Below, piece after piece: positions 1 to 9,138 of a stretch of 64,000 nucleotides of DNA. Source of the DNA: Bidens hawaiensis (taxonomy: Eukaryota; Streptophyta; Magnoliopsida; Asterales; Asteraceae). Location: contig JAIQDT010009108.1 of assembly GCA_021521415.1 (NCBI GenBank), positions 46,110 through 110,109 on the forward strand, read 5' to 3'. Position 1 is the first letter of the stretch; every line of letters starts with the position of its first letter. The translations under genes and the position numbers were made by a program. The notes under the pieces were generated by a model that worked only from the letters and a program-made list of their open reading frames with translations, did not search any database and had not been told where the DNA came from.

Positions 1-176
1 CTTGGTTTCTGGCATCCTCTTGGGGTGTGACTGTCGGCTCCATATTCGTAACACTTGTGGTTGTTCTTATCCTCATTGGAAAATGTATCTCGCCCTCTCA
101 CGGTGTCACATACCATAAACTTATCTTTACTTGACTTCTCCTTAAGGGTTTCACTTGCATCAGTATCTGCTTTCAT
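1..176 (-). CDS. Partial zinc-knuckle (CCHC-like) reading frame running off the window edge
   Basis: An open frame starts at an ATG at 176-174 on the minus strand and stays open for 58 codons to the window edge. It is Lys/Asp/Ser-rich at first. Near its end is KCYEYGADSHTPRGC, which fits the spacing of a retroviral-type knuckle (C-x2-C-x4-H-x4-C), except that the second Cys is Tyr. The knuckle would bind single-stranded nucleic acid if the Cys were present. It could be the first exon of a host gene, a gag fragment or chance; nothing upstream shows a clear promoter. Product not recognised. Confidence 0.25.
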   Translation of the reverse strand, partial: MKADTDASETLKEKSSKDKFMVCDTVRGRDTFSNEDKNNHKCYEYGADSHTPRGCQKP

Positions 177-540
177 TGTAAAATTTCTTTGATATTTGAA
201 TAATTTTAATACAAAGATATTTTAATGTTGAAAGTTATTTTTGGAAAAAACTGAATTGAGCAAATAGTGAAAAGCCATGTGTTTAAAAAGCTACTGCTTT
301 AATAATATAAGTTTATTAAGTGTTTTTTTGTCAAAAGTTAAGTGGTGTAGGAGGATATTTTCATCTTAAAAAAACTAACTTTAGGTAAAAAAAAATGTGA
401 CATAACTAAATTAAAAGAATGTACTTTGATTATGCATCAATAATGTTATTTACGTGATATTTGAATAAAGAAATATCACGAGTGTTTTAATTTATATATA
501 TATATATATATATATATAAATATTAGTAATGATTAATATC
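177..540. other. AT-rich non-coding stretch with a (TA)n run
   Basis: No coding signal is visible on either strand. A pure TA dinucleotide run of about 28 bp lies near 490-518. Otherwise this is featureless AT-rich DNA left of the first transposable element. Confidence 0.6.
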
Positions 541-735
541 ATTAAATAACTTTAGGAAAGAAAAACTATATATGAAATATGTAACACGTGGTTATAAGTT
601 ATAAACAGATCACATAGTATAATAAAACGTGTCAGTTTTTGGATTTGAAAACTAACGAATGTTACAAACAAGCTCCTATGGTGACGTGTCATATGGCACA
701 AAACGCCTCCATAGGGGCTCCATCCACTGCACAAT
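541..735 (-). mobile_element. MITE-like fragment (GTGGATGGAGCCC family), copy 1
   Basis: Read on the minus strand, 735-655 holds GCAGTGGATGGAGCCCCTAT followed by GGAGGCGTTTTGTGCCATAT and a CACCATAGGAGC block. The same order of blocks appears on the plus strand at 48270-48330, so this is a dispersed repeat. It has no coding capacity. The 541-655 part is assigned only by continuity, and no second terminal repeat or TSD was found. It ends exactly where the gypsy LTR begins (736). Confidence 0.4.
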
Positions 736-1249
736 TGTAAGGACCGGTCCCGATACCCTACTTTAGCGTTGGAGTTACTCAAAAACACAGTTCTTAATAT
801 CAGAGTAAATTAAAACTTTTCGCAGAATAGATAAATGTGAGCAATTCATTACATCAGTCCTAAAATTTAAACAATATAAAACATGTCTTAAAGTTCAAAC
901 ATCATAAATTTAAGTCTTTAGATTGTAGCTTTTTAATTCTTCTGCCATGTGTCCCTCCTCAAGTCAGCTGTCTCAATCTACTCACATGCGTGCATACTAA
1001 AAGTCAGCTACGCTGATTGAGTTATAGTTAATCAGGCAACAAATAATACGTTCACATACTTATATATATACTAAAACTGTTTTACCTTAATTTTATACAT
1101 ATGTTCATTCATTCATTCATTCATTCATTCGTACTTTCTTTAACTTACATAATACATACATAACTATCCTTACGGTTTAAAGAGCCTTTCGCCCTATAAC
1201 CTTCGCAAACATTAATAGGTCCTGCAACCCTTTAACGTTCACATATATT
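736..1249 (-). repeat. 3' LTR of the degenerate gypsy element, first part
   Basis: Starts with the complement of the LTR end (TGTAAGGACCGG on plus). It contains the LTR block with CAGCTACGCTGA and ACATGCGTGCATACTAAAAG (about 970-1025), a (CATT)n run near 1105-1130, and the 'aagagcctttcgccctataacc' landmark near 1180-1200 that recurs in every gypsy LTR here. The LTR resumes at 13719 after the copia element. Confidence 0.75.
1105..1131. repeat. (CATT)n microsatellite
   Basis: Seven or so perfect CATT/TTCA units inside the gypsy LTR, where the other LTR copies have looser CATA/CATT runs. Confidence 0.8.
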
Positions 1250-1687
1250 TGTAGGTTCCCTGGACGGATCACACGAGATATCTCGGTCTACTCAGGTGCG
1301 GAATCCCTGCGTAGATCGTTACGAGCGTAGAAAGCAAATCATACAAACACACACGAATAAACCGAAACACGTTATATATTAATAACTGAACTCACGTGAT
1401 ATGAATCACTGATACAGACTCTCGTCCTCACGTTACAATGAACTCAAACCAGCTTAGATCAACTCGATGAACCAAAACGACTAACTTCAAACCAAGCCGT
1501 AAGCTGGTATATAAATACACGACAACTTCGCCTGATATGTTCAGGCGAAGTTGTCCATAACTTCGCTTGTTCAACAAGTTCGCCTAGGCGAACTTGTTAA
1601 CAACTTCGCTTAAACAAAAATATAAATAACATTACAGACTCGATTACAGACACCAGACTATGAACTACTGACATTTATGCACCAACA
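1250..1687 (-). repeat. Copia 3' LTR
   Basis: 438 bp with TGTAGG..CAACA ends on the plus strand. It holds inverted AACTTCGCCT/AGGCGAAGTT words at about 1505-1612, next to an AT-rich TATATAAATA stretch near 1510. Near-identical to 13233-13718 apart from a duplicated 48-bp unit there. Confidence 0.92.
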
Positions 1688-1702
1688 GACTCCCCCTTGG
1701 CA
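1688..1702 (-). other. Polypurine tract of the copia element
   Basis: The minus strand reads TGCCAAGGGGGAGTC immediately before the 3' LTR. This is the expected primer site for plus-strand DNA synthesis. The same sequence sits beside the related LTR at 19719. Confidence 0.8.
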
Positions 1703-1756
1703 GTAGCTTCATATCTTGATCTTTAAGCACTTGTCTTGTAATCTTCACGCATGCAC

Positions 1757-2911
1757 TCATTCTCTAACACATACCGTGACTACTCGCTGATACTTCCTCG
1801 CTTCTTCTTTCCAAGCAGGAATATAGAATATCTTCTTTTCATTCAACACTTGCAGATCAGCTTTCGATAAGTTAACAAGATGCATCGGATCATACACCCT
1901 CAGCACTTCTTGTTCGTCTTCGTCTTCCATCACGGCTTCAGCAGTCTGGCAATCAACATACCACCATTTAAGATTCTTCAACACATCTTGAGGCATAATC
2001 TTCATTGGAACCTCCTTAATGCATCGAATCGGTTTGTACTTCATTACCATCCATGGCTTGCCATCTGCTCTCATTCCCCTTTCTTTATCTTCCACTAGCT
2101 TTCCCTTTTGTGGCTTTAATAACTCAAACTTCTTCTCTTTTATGCTTTCTTTCCACACGATCTTCCCAATAACCCTTGCCATGTTGTCGTCGCTTCTATT
2201 GATCAGCCCCAATCTAGCCAAATCCTTCACCTCACATTCAGGCAATGTATTGAGAGATCTCAACGTTCTCTTAAAATACTGAATCCCATCAAAACGTTTC
2301 ACCACAAACAACTTTATCTGTTCATCATATAGCCAACAAATAATTCCTTTCTTCGACTCAGCATAGCCTTTGATATTATAACTCTTCTTGAACATGGTTG
2401 GAACAGCAGGCTTCTTAGTTTTAATAAACCAATGAGCACAGCCTTCCTTCCACCTAGGCTGCTCCTCCCACTCAGTCTCATCATTTTCCATCTCAGTACC
2501 CATATCGGCTTTCTCAACATCTGGGATCTCGTGTTCAACATTTTCTTCAATTATTTCACCTTCTTCAATCTCATCTTCAATCACAATCTGTGCTCCAATA
2601 TTCTCAATCTCCTCAATAGGCAGCACATCGTCATCAAACATCACATCATCATCTAGCATATCATCATCTAATTCTTTCAAAGCATCAATCACATCATCTT
2701 CATCATCAACCATCACCACCTCATCACCACCAACTGCACCTGCAGACTCCCCCTGAGCTGTGGAAGTCCCAAGAACTTGAGTAGTTCTTGGCAACTCACC
2801 ACCTGCATCTTTCGATGCATTGGGATCATCGTCTCTATCATTTCTCTTCTTTGTCCTTAACTCGTCGCCTCTACAGCCAGTCTCCCCCTGAGATGCCAAG
2901 AACTCCTTCAT
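1757..2911 (-). CDS. Copia 3' accessory ORF, C-terminal part (unknown function)
   Basis: 384 codons. Residues about 60-150 are very acidic (runs of Asp/Glu). The remaining two thirds is a conserved-looking basic/aromatic domain with INRSDDNMAR, GKIVWKES, KWWYVD and RVYDPMHLV. A second copy of this domain, clearly homologous, occurs at 19800-20261, so the protein is a stable part of this copia family. No catalytic motif, signal peptide or membrane segment is seen, so it does not look like an envelope protein. It ends just before the polypurine tract and 3' LTR. It is probably the C-terminal part of one long 3' protein, because the upstream frame (2917-3702) reads into it with a one-base shift near 2945. 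Function not known to me. Confidence 0.6.
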   Translation of the reverse strand: MKEFLASQGETGCRGDELRTKKRNDRDDDPNASKDAGGELPRTTQVLGTSTAQGESAGAVGGDEVVMVDDEDDVIDALKELDDDMLDDDVMFDDDVLPIEEIENIGAQIVIEDEIEEGEIIEENVEHEIPDVEKADMGTEMENDETEWEEQPRWKEGCAHWFIKTKKPAVPTMFKKSYNIKGYAESKKGIICWLYDEQIKLFVVKRFDGIQYFKRTLRSLNTLPECEVKDLARLGLINRSDDNMARVIGKIVWKESIKEKKFELLKPQKGKLVEDKERGMRADGKPWMVMKYKPIRCIKEVPMKIMPQDVLKNLKWWYVDCQTAEAVMEDEDEQEVLRVYDPMHLVNLSKADLQVLNEKKIFYIPAWKEEARKYQRVVTVCVRE

Positions 2912-2916
2912 AGCAT

Positions 2917-3702
2917 CTATAATTCGCCCGTGTTCAACCAGGAGGGACGACTGTAGTTGATTCTCTGTACAAGGCGGTGAATAGCCTGGGTCTGGATAAA
3001 GTTTATCCTCGATTGCTCTGCCATGACCCGTTCAAGTGCAACTATTCTCTCCGAGTCTGAGAGGGTTGCATCGAAATCAAACCTCATGTTAGATGTGTCT
3101 TGAGTATACTCAGCAGGGATCTCGAATGTAACCGGGACATCAGAAGCAGTTGTGGACGTAACCGCAGGTGGTATCGTGACCGACAACCCTGCAGTTGCAA
3201 CGACGGTAGACTCTACAAATTGTGCCACCACCTCTGAAGGAGTAAGCGTTGGAGGTGGTAACGACACAATCTCCGGAGTCGTCGTCTGTAGTGTGATAGA
3301 TGGGATGCCGACAGCTGATGTAGCCACCACGGGAACATCCGCGGCGCTCAAACCTGCGACCTGTAGTGATGTAGGAACAATTGACGTACCTGACAGTGCG
3401 GATGGAGCGAAACGTACAACTCTTGAAGTCTCTCCAGTTCCCATACCTGCACCTGTCCTTTCACGTCTTGATCGTCTAATCAGCTTGTGAATATCCTCTT
3501 CTTCTTCTTCTGACTCAGTATCATCAACTGTCCTCTTTCTCTTCCCAATCGTCCTTTCTCGTGTTACCAACATCCTTCTCGCCTCATCCATAACATCATC
3601 AAGATCTGAGTCAGCCACCGTCGTAGCTGCTCTAGTAACATTCACTTCCCGAACTTGTGCAGCAGAGACCTGCACCTCTTCTTGTGGATCAAAACGGTCC
3701 AT
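2917..3702 (-). CDS. Copia 3' accessory ORF, middle part (low complexity)
   Basis: 261 codons, Val/Thr/Ser/Pro-rich, with an acidic stretch (DDTESEEEEED) next to a basic run (KLIRRSRRER). The C-terminal 50 residues look helical (RIVALERVMAEQSRINFIQT). It appears to be a linker between the folded domain at 3807-4665 and that at 1757-2911. The frame breaks at both junctions: the sense of the upstream frame continues here only after a shift near 3700-3720, and the downstream frame needs another near 2945. No recognised function. Confidence 0.5.
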   Translation of the reverse strand: MDRFDPQEEVQVSAAQVREVNVTRAATTVADSDLDDVMDEARRMLVTRERTIGKRKRTVDDTESEEEEEDIHKLIRRSRRERTGAGMGTGETSRVVRFAPSALSGTSIVPTSLQVAGLSAADVPVVATSAVGIPSITLQTTTPEIVSLPPPTLTPSEVVAQFVESTVVATAGLSVTIPPAVTSTTASDVPVTFEIPAEYTQDTSNMRFDFDATLSDSERIVALERVMAEQSRINFIQTQAIHRLVQRINYSRPSWLNTGEL

Positions 3703-3806
3703 GTCGAAGAATCCTTGGCCGCCAAATGCAGCATCAAGGTCTCATCCTCCTCAGCCGACACCACAGGCACAGTAGGTACATCTCGAGTTGCTCCTGCCTG
3801 TTGTGG

Positions 3807-4665
3807 TTAAGGGTCTCTGAATTCATCCCCCCGAGCTGGCACATACCCCGGGTTTATTAAGAACCCAAAGAGTGGAGTATGCCTTGGACGAAGTTCAGGC
3901 TTGCTCCTCGCACTCGAAGTACGGCATTGAGCAAAGATACGTTTGCTCACACTCTCCACGTATCGTATTGGGCGTCGTTGAGGCAAATTTGGAGCCACAT
4001 GGTTCAAGATCATCTGGATGAATCTTGGATACATTATGAACCGCTCACGAGCCATCGCTCTCCTCTGTCTGTCGATCTCATAAAAGACCATCTGACTAAA
4101 GCTATAACGTTTGTTATAAGTCAGAGCAGTCATTGCTGACTGCATGGTCGCACCCATTCCGTCAGTACCCGCCTTCCTCCCAGACATACACACAATCATG
4201 ACATGCATGAGGAAGCGCCACTGATAGGAACCCCTTCCGTCTCTGGGTATCGCCCAAGGGACCAGAATATCCCATTCGTAGGAATGCTCCATCACGAAAC
4301 GGAGCCACAAAGTCAGTTGGGTCATCCCGAGTCTCCTCTCCAAAACGTAACGCCACCCGTATTTGTTCAGACGAGAACTGAACTTCTTGGTTGTTGACGG
4401 TTGCTCGCATAACCGGGGGCTCAACACGGCAATCGTATTCCACCGTCTGCCAGAAATCCTCGATATTGGGTAAGGATATCGGCAGAGTCGTCGTGATTGC
4501 ATGGAATATCCTCGAGCGAATGAGGAATGTGATGATCTCACGGTAGTCTTCAACTCCGCTCGCTTCCGGGTCTAAGGTAATGTACATATTGTGACCCGGA
4601 AAAAATTGCCTCTGGTTATCTCCGTCATCACCTCCAGCACCTCCAGCACCGGCAACAGCAGCCAT
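3807..4665 (-). pseudogene. Copia 3' accessory ORF, N-terminal part, frameshifted
   Basis: Starts at ATG 4665, directly behind a splice-acceptor-like TTTGTTGCAG on the minus strand. The first frame (4665-4162, 167 codons) and a second (4553-3807) overlap. Sense passes from the first to the second near 4240, between RMGYSGPLGD and the stretch leading to FLMHVMIVC, so one frameshift has occurred. Motifs such as YNKRYSFSQMVFYEI and FIMYPRFIQMILN resemble, from memory, the plant-transposon-associated domain often seen in Asteraceae copia elements next to pol. A stop follows GDEFRDP. Role unknown: there is no signal peptide or transmembrane helix, which argues against a retroviral-type envelope. 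Confidence 0.5.
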
Positions 4666-5440
4666 ATCTGCAACAAACGAACCAAGTTAGATAAACATTA
4701 AGGCATACCACAAGTTCGCTTGTTACCATGTGCGAAGTTGTGATAAAATCTGTATAGGCGAAGTTAAAGTTGGGGCGAAGTTAGGAACAACTTCGCTTCA
4801 TCCTTAAGTTCGGCTAATAATTAGAAAATTAAAAGGTCCAGGCGAAGTTAATGATAACTTCGCCTCACCACAACATCGCCTCAGGCAAAGTTGAGCCTCA
4901 GGCGAAGTTACGGATAACTTCGCCTAAACCTTAAGTTCGCCTGAATCTGAATCGGCGACAGTAAGGATTTCGAACGACGTGCCGTTGGCGAATTTAACGA
5001 ACGTGGAGATTAAGGACTCTGAAACACAAGTTTTTAAGGATAACTAGACGACCAGGTTGTACATGACCACGTGAAAACAAGGTTTGAAATCGGGTTTAAG
5101 GATCGATCGGCCGAGGTTATTAACCGGTTATCGAAACAACCTTAGATTAACATCAAAGAACAAATAACACGATGTAATGACCCAACTAACCTTTAAATCG
5201 GTTTGAAATCGAAGAAAGATAGCAAAGATAAATCGACAGATAATTTCGCGAAGTTATCGAGAAGTTCGCTTAGGGTTTACTGATAAGTTCGCTGAATTTG
5301 AAAAGTATGAACAGTTTGACCTTTGAAAATCCTTATATAGGGGCGAAGTTATACAGGCGAAGTTACGGTTAACTTCGCCTAGGCGAAGTTATTCACAAGT
5401 TCGCCTGTTTAACAACATCGCCTATATTTACAAGATCAAC
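4666..5440 (-). promoter_or_regulatory. Candidate internal promoter and leader of the 3' accessory ORF
   Basis: On the minus strand, AGGCGAAGTT/AACTTCGCCT words at about 5420-5345 lead into a TATATAAG box (5339-5332). About 660 bp of leader follows, with more of the same words (4930-4735), and ends in TTTGTTGCAG, 2 nt before ATG 4665. Seen: the box, the words and the acceptor-like site. Inferred: a separate or spliced transcript for the 3' ORF. A donor such as AAAGGTTAGT near 5190 would suit. No transcript evidence is available. Confidence 0.4.
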
Positions 5441-5988
5441 CCTTATAATTCGAAAATTTGCAATTAAGTTCTAAAACTTCCCTTTTAGAATTAAATGACA
5501 CGATCAAGTCCAAGTAACCAGTTATAAAATCATAAACTACCTAAGTACGAGAAATTTTTTTTTTTAAAAATTCAAAGTACAAAGGATCAAATTTCAGTCT
5601 CGATAGGGACTACTACGTTTTAGAAAAGATCCGAACATGAATCAAACTAATTACGTGACTGTCACATAGATCCGTGTTTAGCTGTATTATGACATAAAGA
5701 AACAGGGTGTAAGCAGGTAATATACTTAAGATGGTTTTCATCGTTTCTGTGATACGAGTTAGGTTCAATTAAGCCTCAAAATTTAAGTGGGCAACAACTC
5801 AGAGATTATGATGCCTCCTATCTATTCTCAAAGCATATTTGGCTTTCCCCAAGTCACCCTGAATTGACCTCGACCCTTAGTGTCTGATTAAGTTTGTAAT
5901 TACTCTTCATCTCCTTCCCGTTCTCTTTCTTACTCCATGATTAAGAAGTCTTGATATGTTGAACTCTAGAATGTTTTAATAACTCATA

Positions 5989-6030
<42 letters not shown>

Positions 6031-6801
6031 ATAAACATTTACATAGACTTCAGAGTAGTAACCAACTGCAAGTCCCGAATCTGGATCACTGCAGTTTCTT
6101 GAAACGCTATCTTCACGGGAATCAGAACACTTACGGGCTCGTGTATGACTGGGTAATCGCTTTTCTGCCTATCATTCGGAAAAATATATATGAAGACATG
6201 CAAAACTCGTAAGGAGTTTCCACGTAAAATCAAGTAGTTTTAGTTTGTATCACATCTACTTTTACGCACCATAAAAAGTTACCATGACATACAATGACTG
6301 TCCTAAAGCCTTTTAAGTCTAATAACTTCACTAGTTAAGCACACAGAATCAGTATATCTATCATTTTCCAAGGTTGGATCAATTTTCTGTTAAACATAGC
6401 TAACGAACTTCTTACAAAGTAGTAGACTTGAAAAATAATTTCATTTCCCTTAAAAAAAAATTTTAACATTAATCGCCCCGACCACAACAAAGTCTTCAGG
6501 TAAACGGCTATCCCGAAGATCCAATGGATCAGCTGGACCGACCACATACTAGTATGTGTCCTTCTAACTAAGTATGATCGACTAATTTTAAGCGAAAAAA
6601 TGAAAACTCATCATAAACCGCCCCGGTCACTTTCAGTCATCTGGTTAATGGCTATCCTCAAAATCTACAAGTAGAAAATGAGGACCAAAACATATCCGAA
6701 GACAAGTCCTTCAAACTGAGATAACCGACATATTTTAAGCGATAGTGACGTTTATTTTTTTTTTATTTTTTTATTTTTTAAATATAACATGAAAAGCATG
6801 G
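5441..6801 (-). other. Non-coding spacer between pol and the 3' ORF
   Basis: No frame of interest on either strand. It holds a T-run of about 37 nt at 5990-6027 (oligo-A on the element sense strand) and T-rich stretches at 5555-5570 and 6755-6780. The position matches the long post-pol spacer of large copia elements. Confidence 0.6.
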
Positions 6802-9129
6802 TTACTCGGGATTGATCATCCCATTCAGCTCGATAAGGTTTTGAAATCTTGTTTTGTCAAACGCTTTAGTATACAGATCAGCGAAATTATCAAGCGTATC
6901 CACCTTTTCAAGCACAATCAGTTTCTTCTCAGCACAATCCCGTATAAAATGATGACGTATGTCAATATGTTTAGTTTTACTATGCTTCACGGGATTGTTA
7001 GTTACTGAGATAGCAGCTGTGTTGTCAATGCAAACAGGAGTAAGTAAGAAATTCAGACCATAGTCGCGCAACTGTTGTTGATTACAAAGAACCTGGGAGC
7101 AGCAGTTGGATGCTGCCATGTATTCTGCCTCACAGGTTGAAATGGCGACTGAAGTCTGCTTCTTGCATTGCCACGACACCAATCTGCCACCAAGAAATTG
7201 ACATCCACCTGTTGTTGATTTCCGACTCTGATTGCACCCTCCATAATCAGAATCTGTGTAAGTGACTAGCTCCAAGTCTCCTCCTCTCGGGTACCACAAC
7301 CCCAGCTTCGGCTTGCCCTTGAGATATCGCAGTATCCTCTTTGCACCCTTCAAATGAGATTCTTTTGGATTTGCCTGAAAGCGTGCACAAAGACAAACAG
7401 CAAACATTATATCAGGCCTAGAAGCAGTTAAGTACATTAAAGAACCTATAATAGCCCGATACTGAGTTGGGTCCACATCTGCATCACCGTCTGACTCAGC
7501 ACCCAATTTGTGATTGACGCATATTGGAGTGTCGAATGGAGTGCTGTCCTCCATCTTGTAGCGTTTGAGCACATCATGGACATACTTGGTCTGATGAATG
7601 AACATCCCATCCTTCTTCTGATCAACCTGCAATCCTAAAAAGAAAGTTAGTTCACCCATAGCACTCGTTTCAAACCTTTTCTTCATCACGGCCTCAAACT
7701 CCTGACACATGGAGACTTTAGATGCAGCAAAGATAATGTCATCCACGTAGACTTGCACCAGCAGGAAGTCGCTTCCTTCTTTCTTAACGAACAACGTGCT
7801 ATCAATCTTCCCTCTTTCAAACCCATTTTCAAGCAAGTAATCTGATAAAGTTGAATACCAGGCACGAGGTGCCTGATGTAGTCCATACAATGCCTTGCTT
7901 AACTTGTACACGTGATCAGGAAAGTCTGGGTCAGGAAAACCCGGAGGTTGCTCAACATACACTACCTCATCAACTTTCCCATTCAGAAACGCACTCTTCA
8001 CATCCAACTGAAATACCTTCATCTTCTTATAAGCAGCGAACGCCAAAAACAATCTAATGGCTTCCAACCTTGCGACAGGAGCGAACACTTCATTATAATC
8101 AATCCCCTCTTGTTGATTAAAACCTTTAACGACTAGCCTCGCCTTGTTTCTTATGATAATCCCTTTCTCATCTCTCTTGCACTTAAACACCCATTTTGTG
8201 CCTATCGCATGCACATGCTTCGGTTTTTCAACCAAAGTCCAAACTTCCATTTTCTTGAATTGAGCCAACTCTTCTTGCATAGCTTCGACCCACGAGCTGT
8301 CCTTGAGAGCCATTTGATAATTCTTCGGTTCAATCTGGCTGATAAAGCAGGTGTACAAGCATTCGTTGATTATCCCTGTCTCCTTGATGCTTGTGTAAAC
8401 ACAGGTGTGCTCATTCAAGCTACGTCTTGTTTGTACACCGGAGGACACATCACCAGTCACATTTTCCAAAGGGTGATCTTTATGAATTCTCGTGGTCGGA
8501 ACTGAACCGACATGCAAATTGTCTTCCAAGTTAGAAGAGAGCTCGTCAATGGTTGTTTCATGCTGAGAGTGAAATGGATTGAAAAATTCTTCTTCAGTTG
8601 AGGCAGCAGGGGTATCGATAGCATTTGATGAGGAAGGTTGACATTTATCGATCAGCTGTCTTTGCAATAGGTTTTCTTCCTCATCAAGGATCATCTTCGT
8701 AGCAACTCTCTCTTCTTCTTCAGCAATATCCAAATACGGTATGTTAAAAGACTTAAAAAGTTTAACATAGTCGAAAAACTCCGCAGGTCCGTTGCTTGGT
8801 TTTGGCGGTTGGTAACTTGTGATATCGGTGTTACACACCACCTCAACCTTGCTGGTCGATGTATTGAAGACACGTCTGTTGGGAGTCCCAACAACATAAC
8901 CGACTAAGATTCCTTCATCGGCTACTTCACCAAATTTAGAATTTGTCTTCAAAATCGAACAAGGGGACCCGAATGGTTCAAGACCACTCAAGTTGGGCTT
9001 TCTCCCATGCATAAGCTCATAACACGTTTTACCAAGTCTTTTAACAGTTAAGACTCTATTCAGAACATAACAGGCTGTAGCAACAGCTTCAGCCCAAAAC
9101 ACCACAGGAAGCTTCGAATCAGCCAGCAT
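6802..9129 (-). CDS. pol: Copia pol, integrase tail plus reverse transcriptase and RNase H
   Basis: 775 codons. The first about 85 residues are the end of the integrase region (FWAEAVATACYVLNRVL, EGILVGY). A variable linker follows. RT of the RVT_2 type begins near residue 290 (KWVFKCKRDE, NKARLVVKGF), with FQLDVKSAFLNG and the active-site YVDDIIF near residue 475. RNase H occupies about 630-760 (YTDSDYGGC, STCEAEYMAAS, HIDIRHHFI). This part has no internal stop and is of usual length, ending in GMINPE and a stop. It converts element RNA to DNA in cytoplasmic particles. An in-frame TGA at about 9139-9141 separates it from the rest of integrase, so it would not be made as part of an uninterrupted polyprotein. 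Confidence 0.9.
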   Translation of the reverse strand: MLADSKLPVVFWAEAVATACYVLNRVLTVKRLGKTCYELMHGRKPNLSGLEPFGSPCSILKTNSKFGEVADEGILVGYVVGTPNRRVFNTSTSKVEVVCNTDITSYQPPKPSNGPAEFFDYVKLFKSFNIPYLDIAEEEERVATKMILDEEENLLQRQLIDKCQPSSSNAIDTPAASTEEEFFNPFHSQHETTIDELSSNLEDNLHVGSVPTTRIHKDHPLENVTGDVSSGVQTRRSLNEHTCVYTSIKETGIINECLYTCFISQIEPKNYQMALKDSSWVEAMQEELAQFKKMEVWTLVEKPKHVHAIGTKWVFKCKRDEKGIIIRNKARLVVKGFNQQEGIDYNEVFAPVARLEAIRLFLAFAAYKKMKVFQLDVKSAFLNGKVDEVVYVEQPPGFPDPDFPDHVYKLSKALYGLHQAPRAWYSTLSDYLLENGFERGKIDSTLFVKKEGSDFLLVQVYVDDIIFAASKVSMCQEFEAVMKKRFETSAMGELTFFLGLQVDQKKDGMFIHQTKYVHDVLKRYKMEDSTPFDTPICVNHKLGAESDGDADVDPTQYRAIIGSLMYLTASRPDIMFAVCLCARFQANPKESHLKGAKRILRYLKGKPKLGLWYPRGGDLELVTYTDSDYGGCNQSRKSTTGGCQFLGGRLVSWQCKKQTSVAISTCEAEYMAASNCCSQVLCNQQQLRDYGLNFLLTPVCIDNTAAISVTNNPVKHSKTKHIDIRHHFIRDCAEKKLIVLEKVDTLDNFADLYTKAFDKTRFQNLIELNGMINPE

Positions 9130-9138
9130 AGTTCTGGC

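Noticed and set aside
2019..2282. Plus-strand ORFs at 1880-2656
   Set aside because: Antisense shadows of the minus-strand 3' ORF of the copia element.
1757..4665. Retroviral-type envelope gene in the copia element
   Set aside because: The position after pol fits, but no signal peptide, transmembrane helix or glycosylation-rich ectodomain is visible; the protein is acidic and looks soluble.
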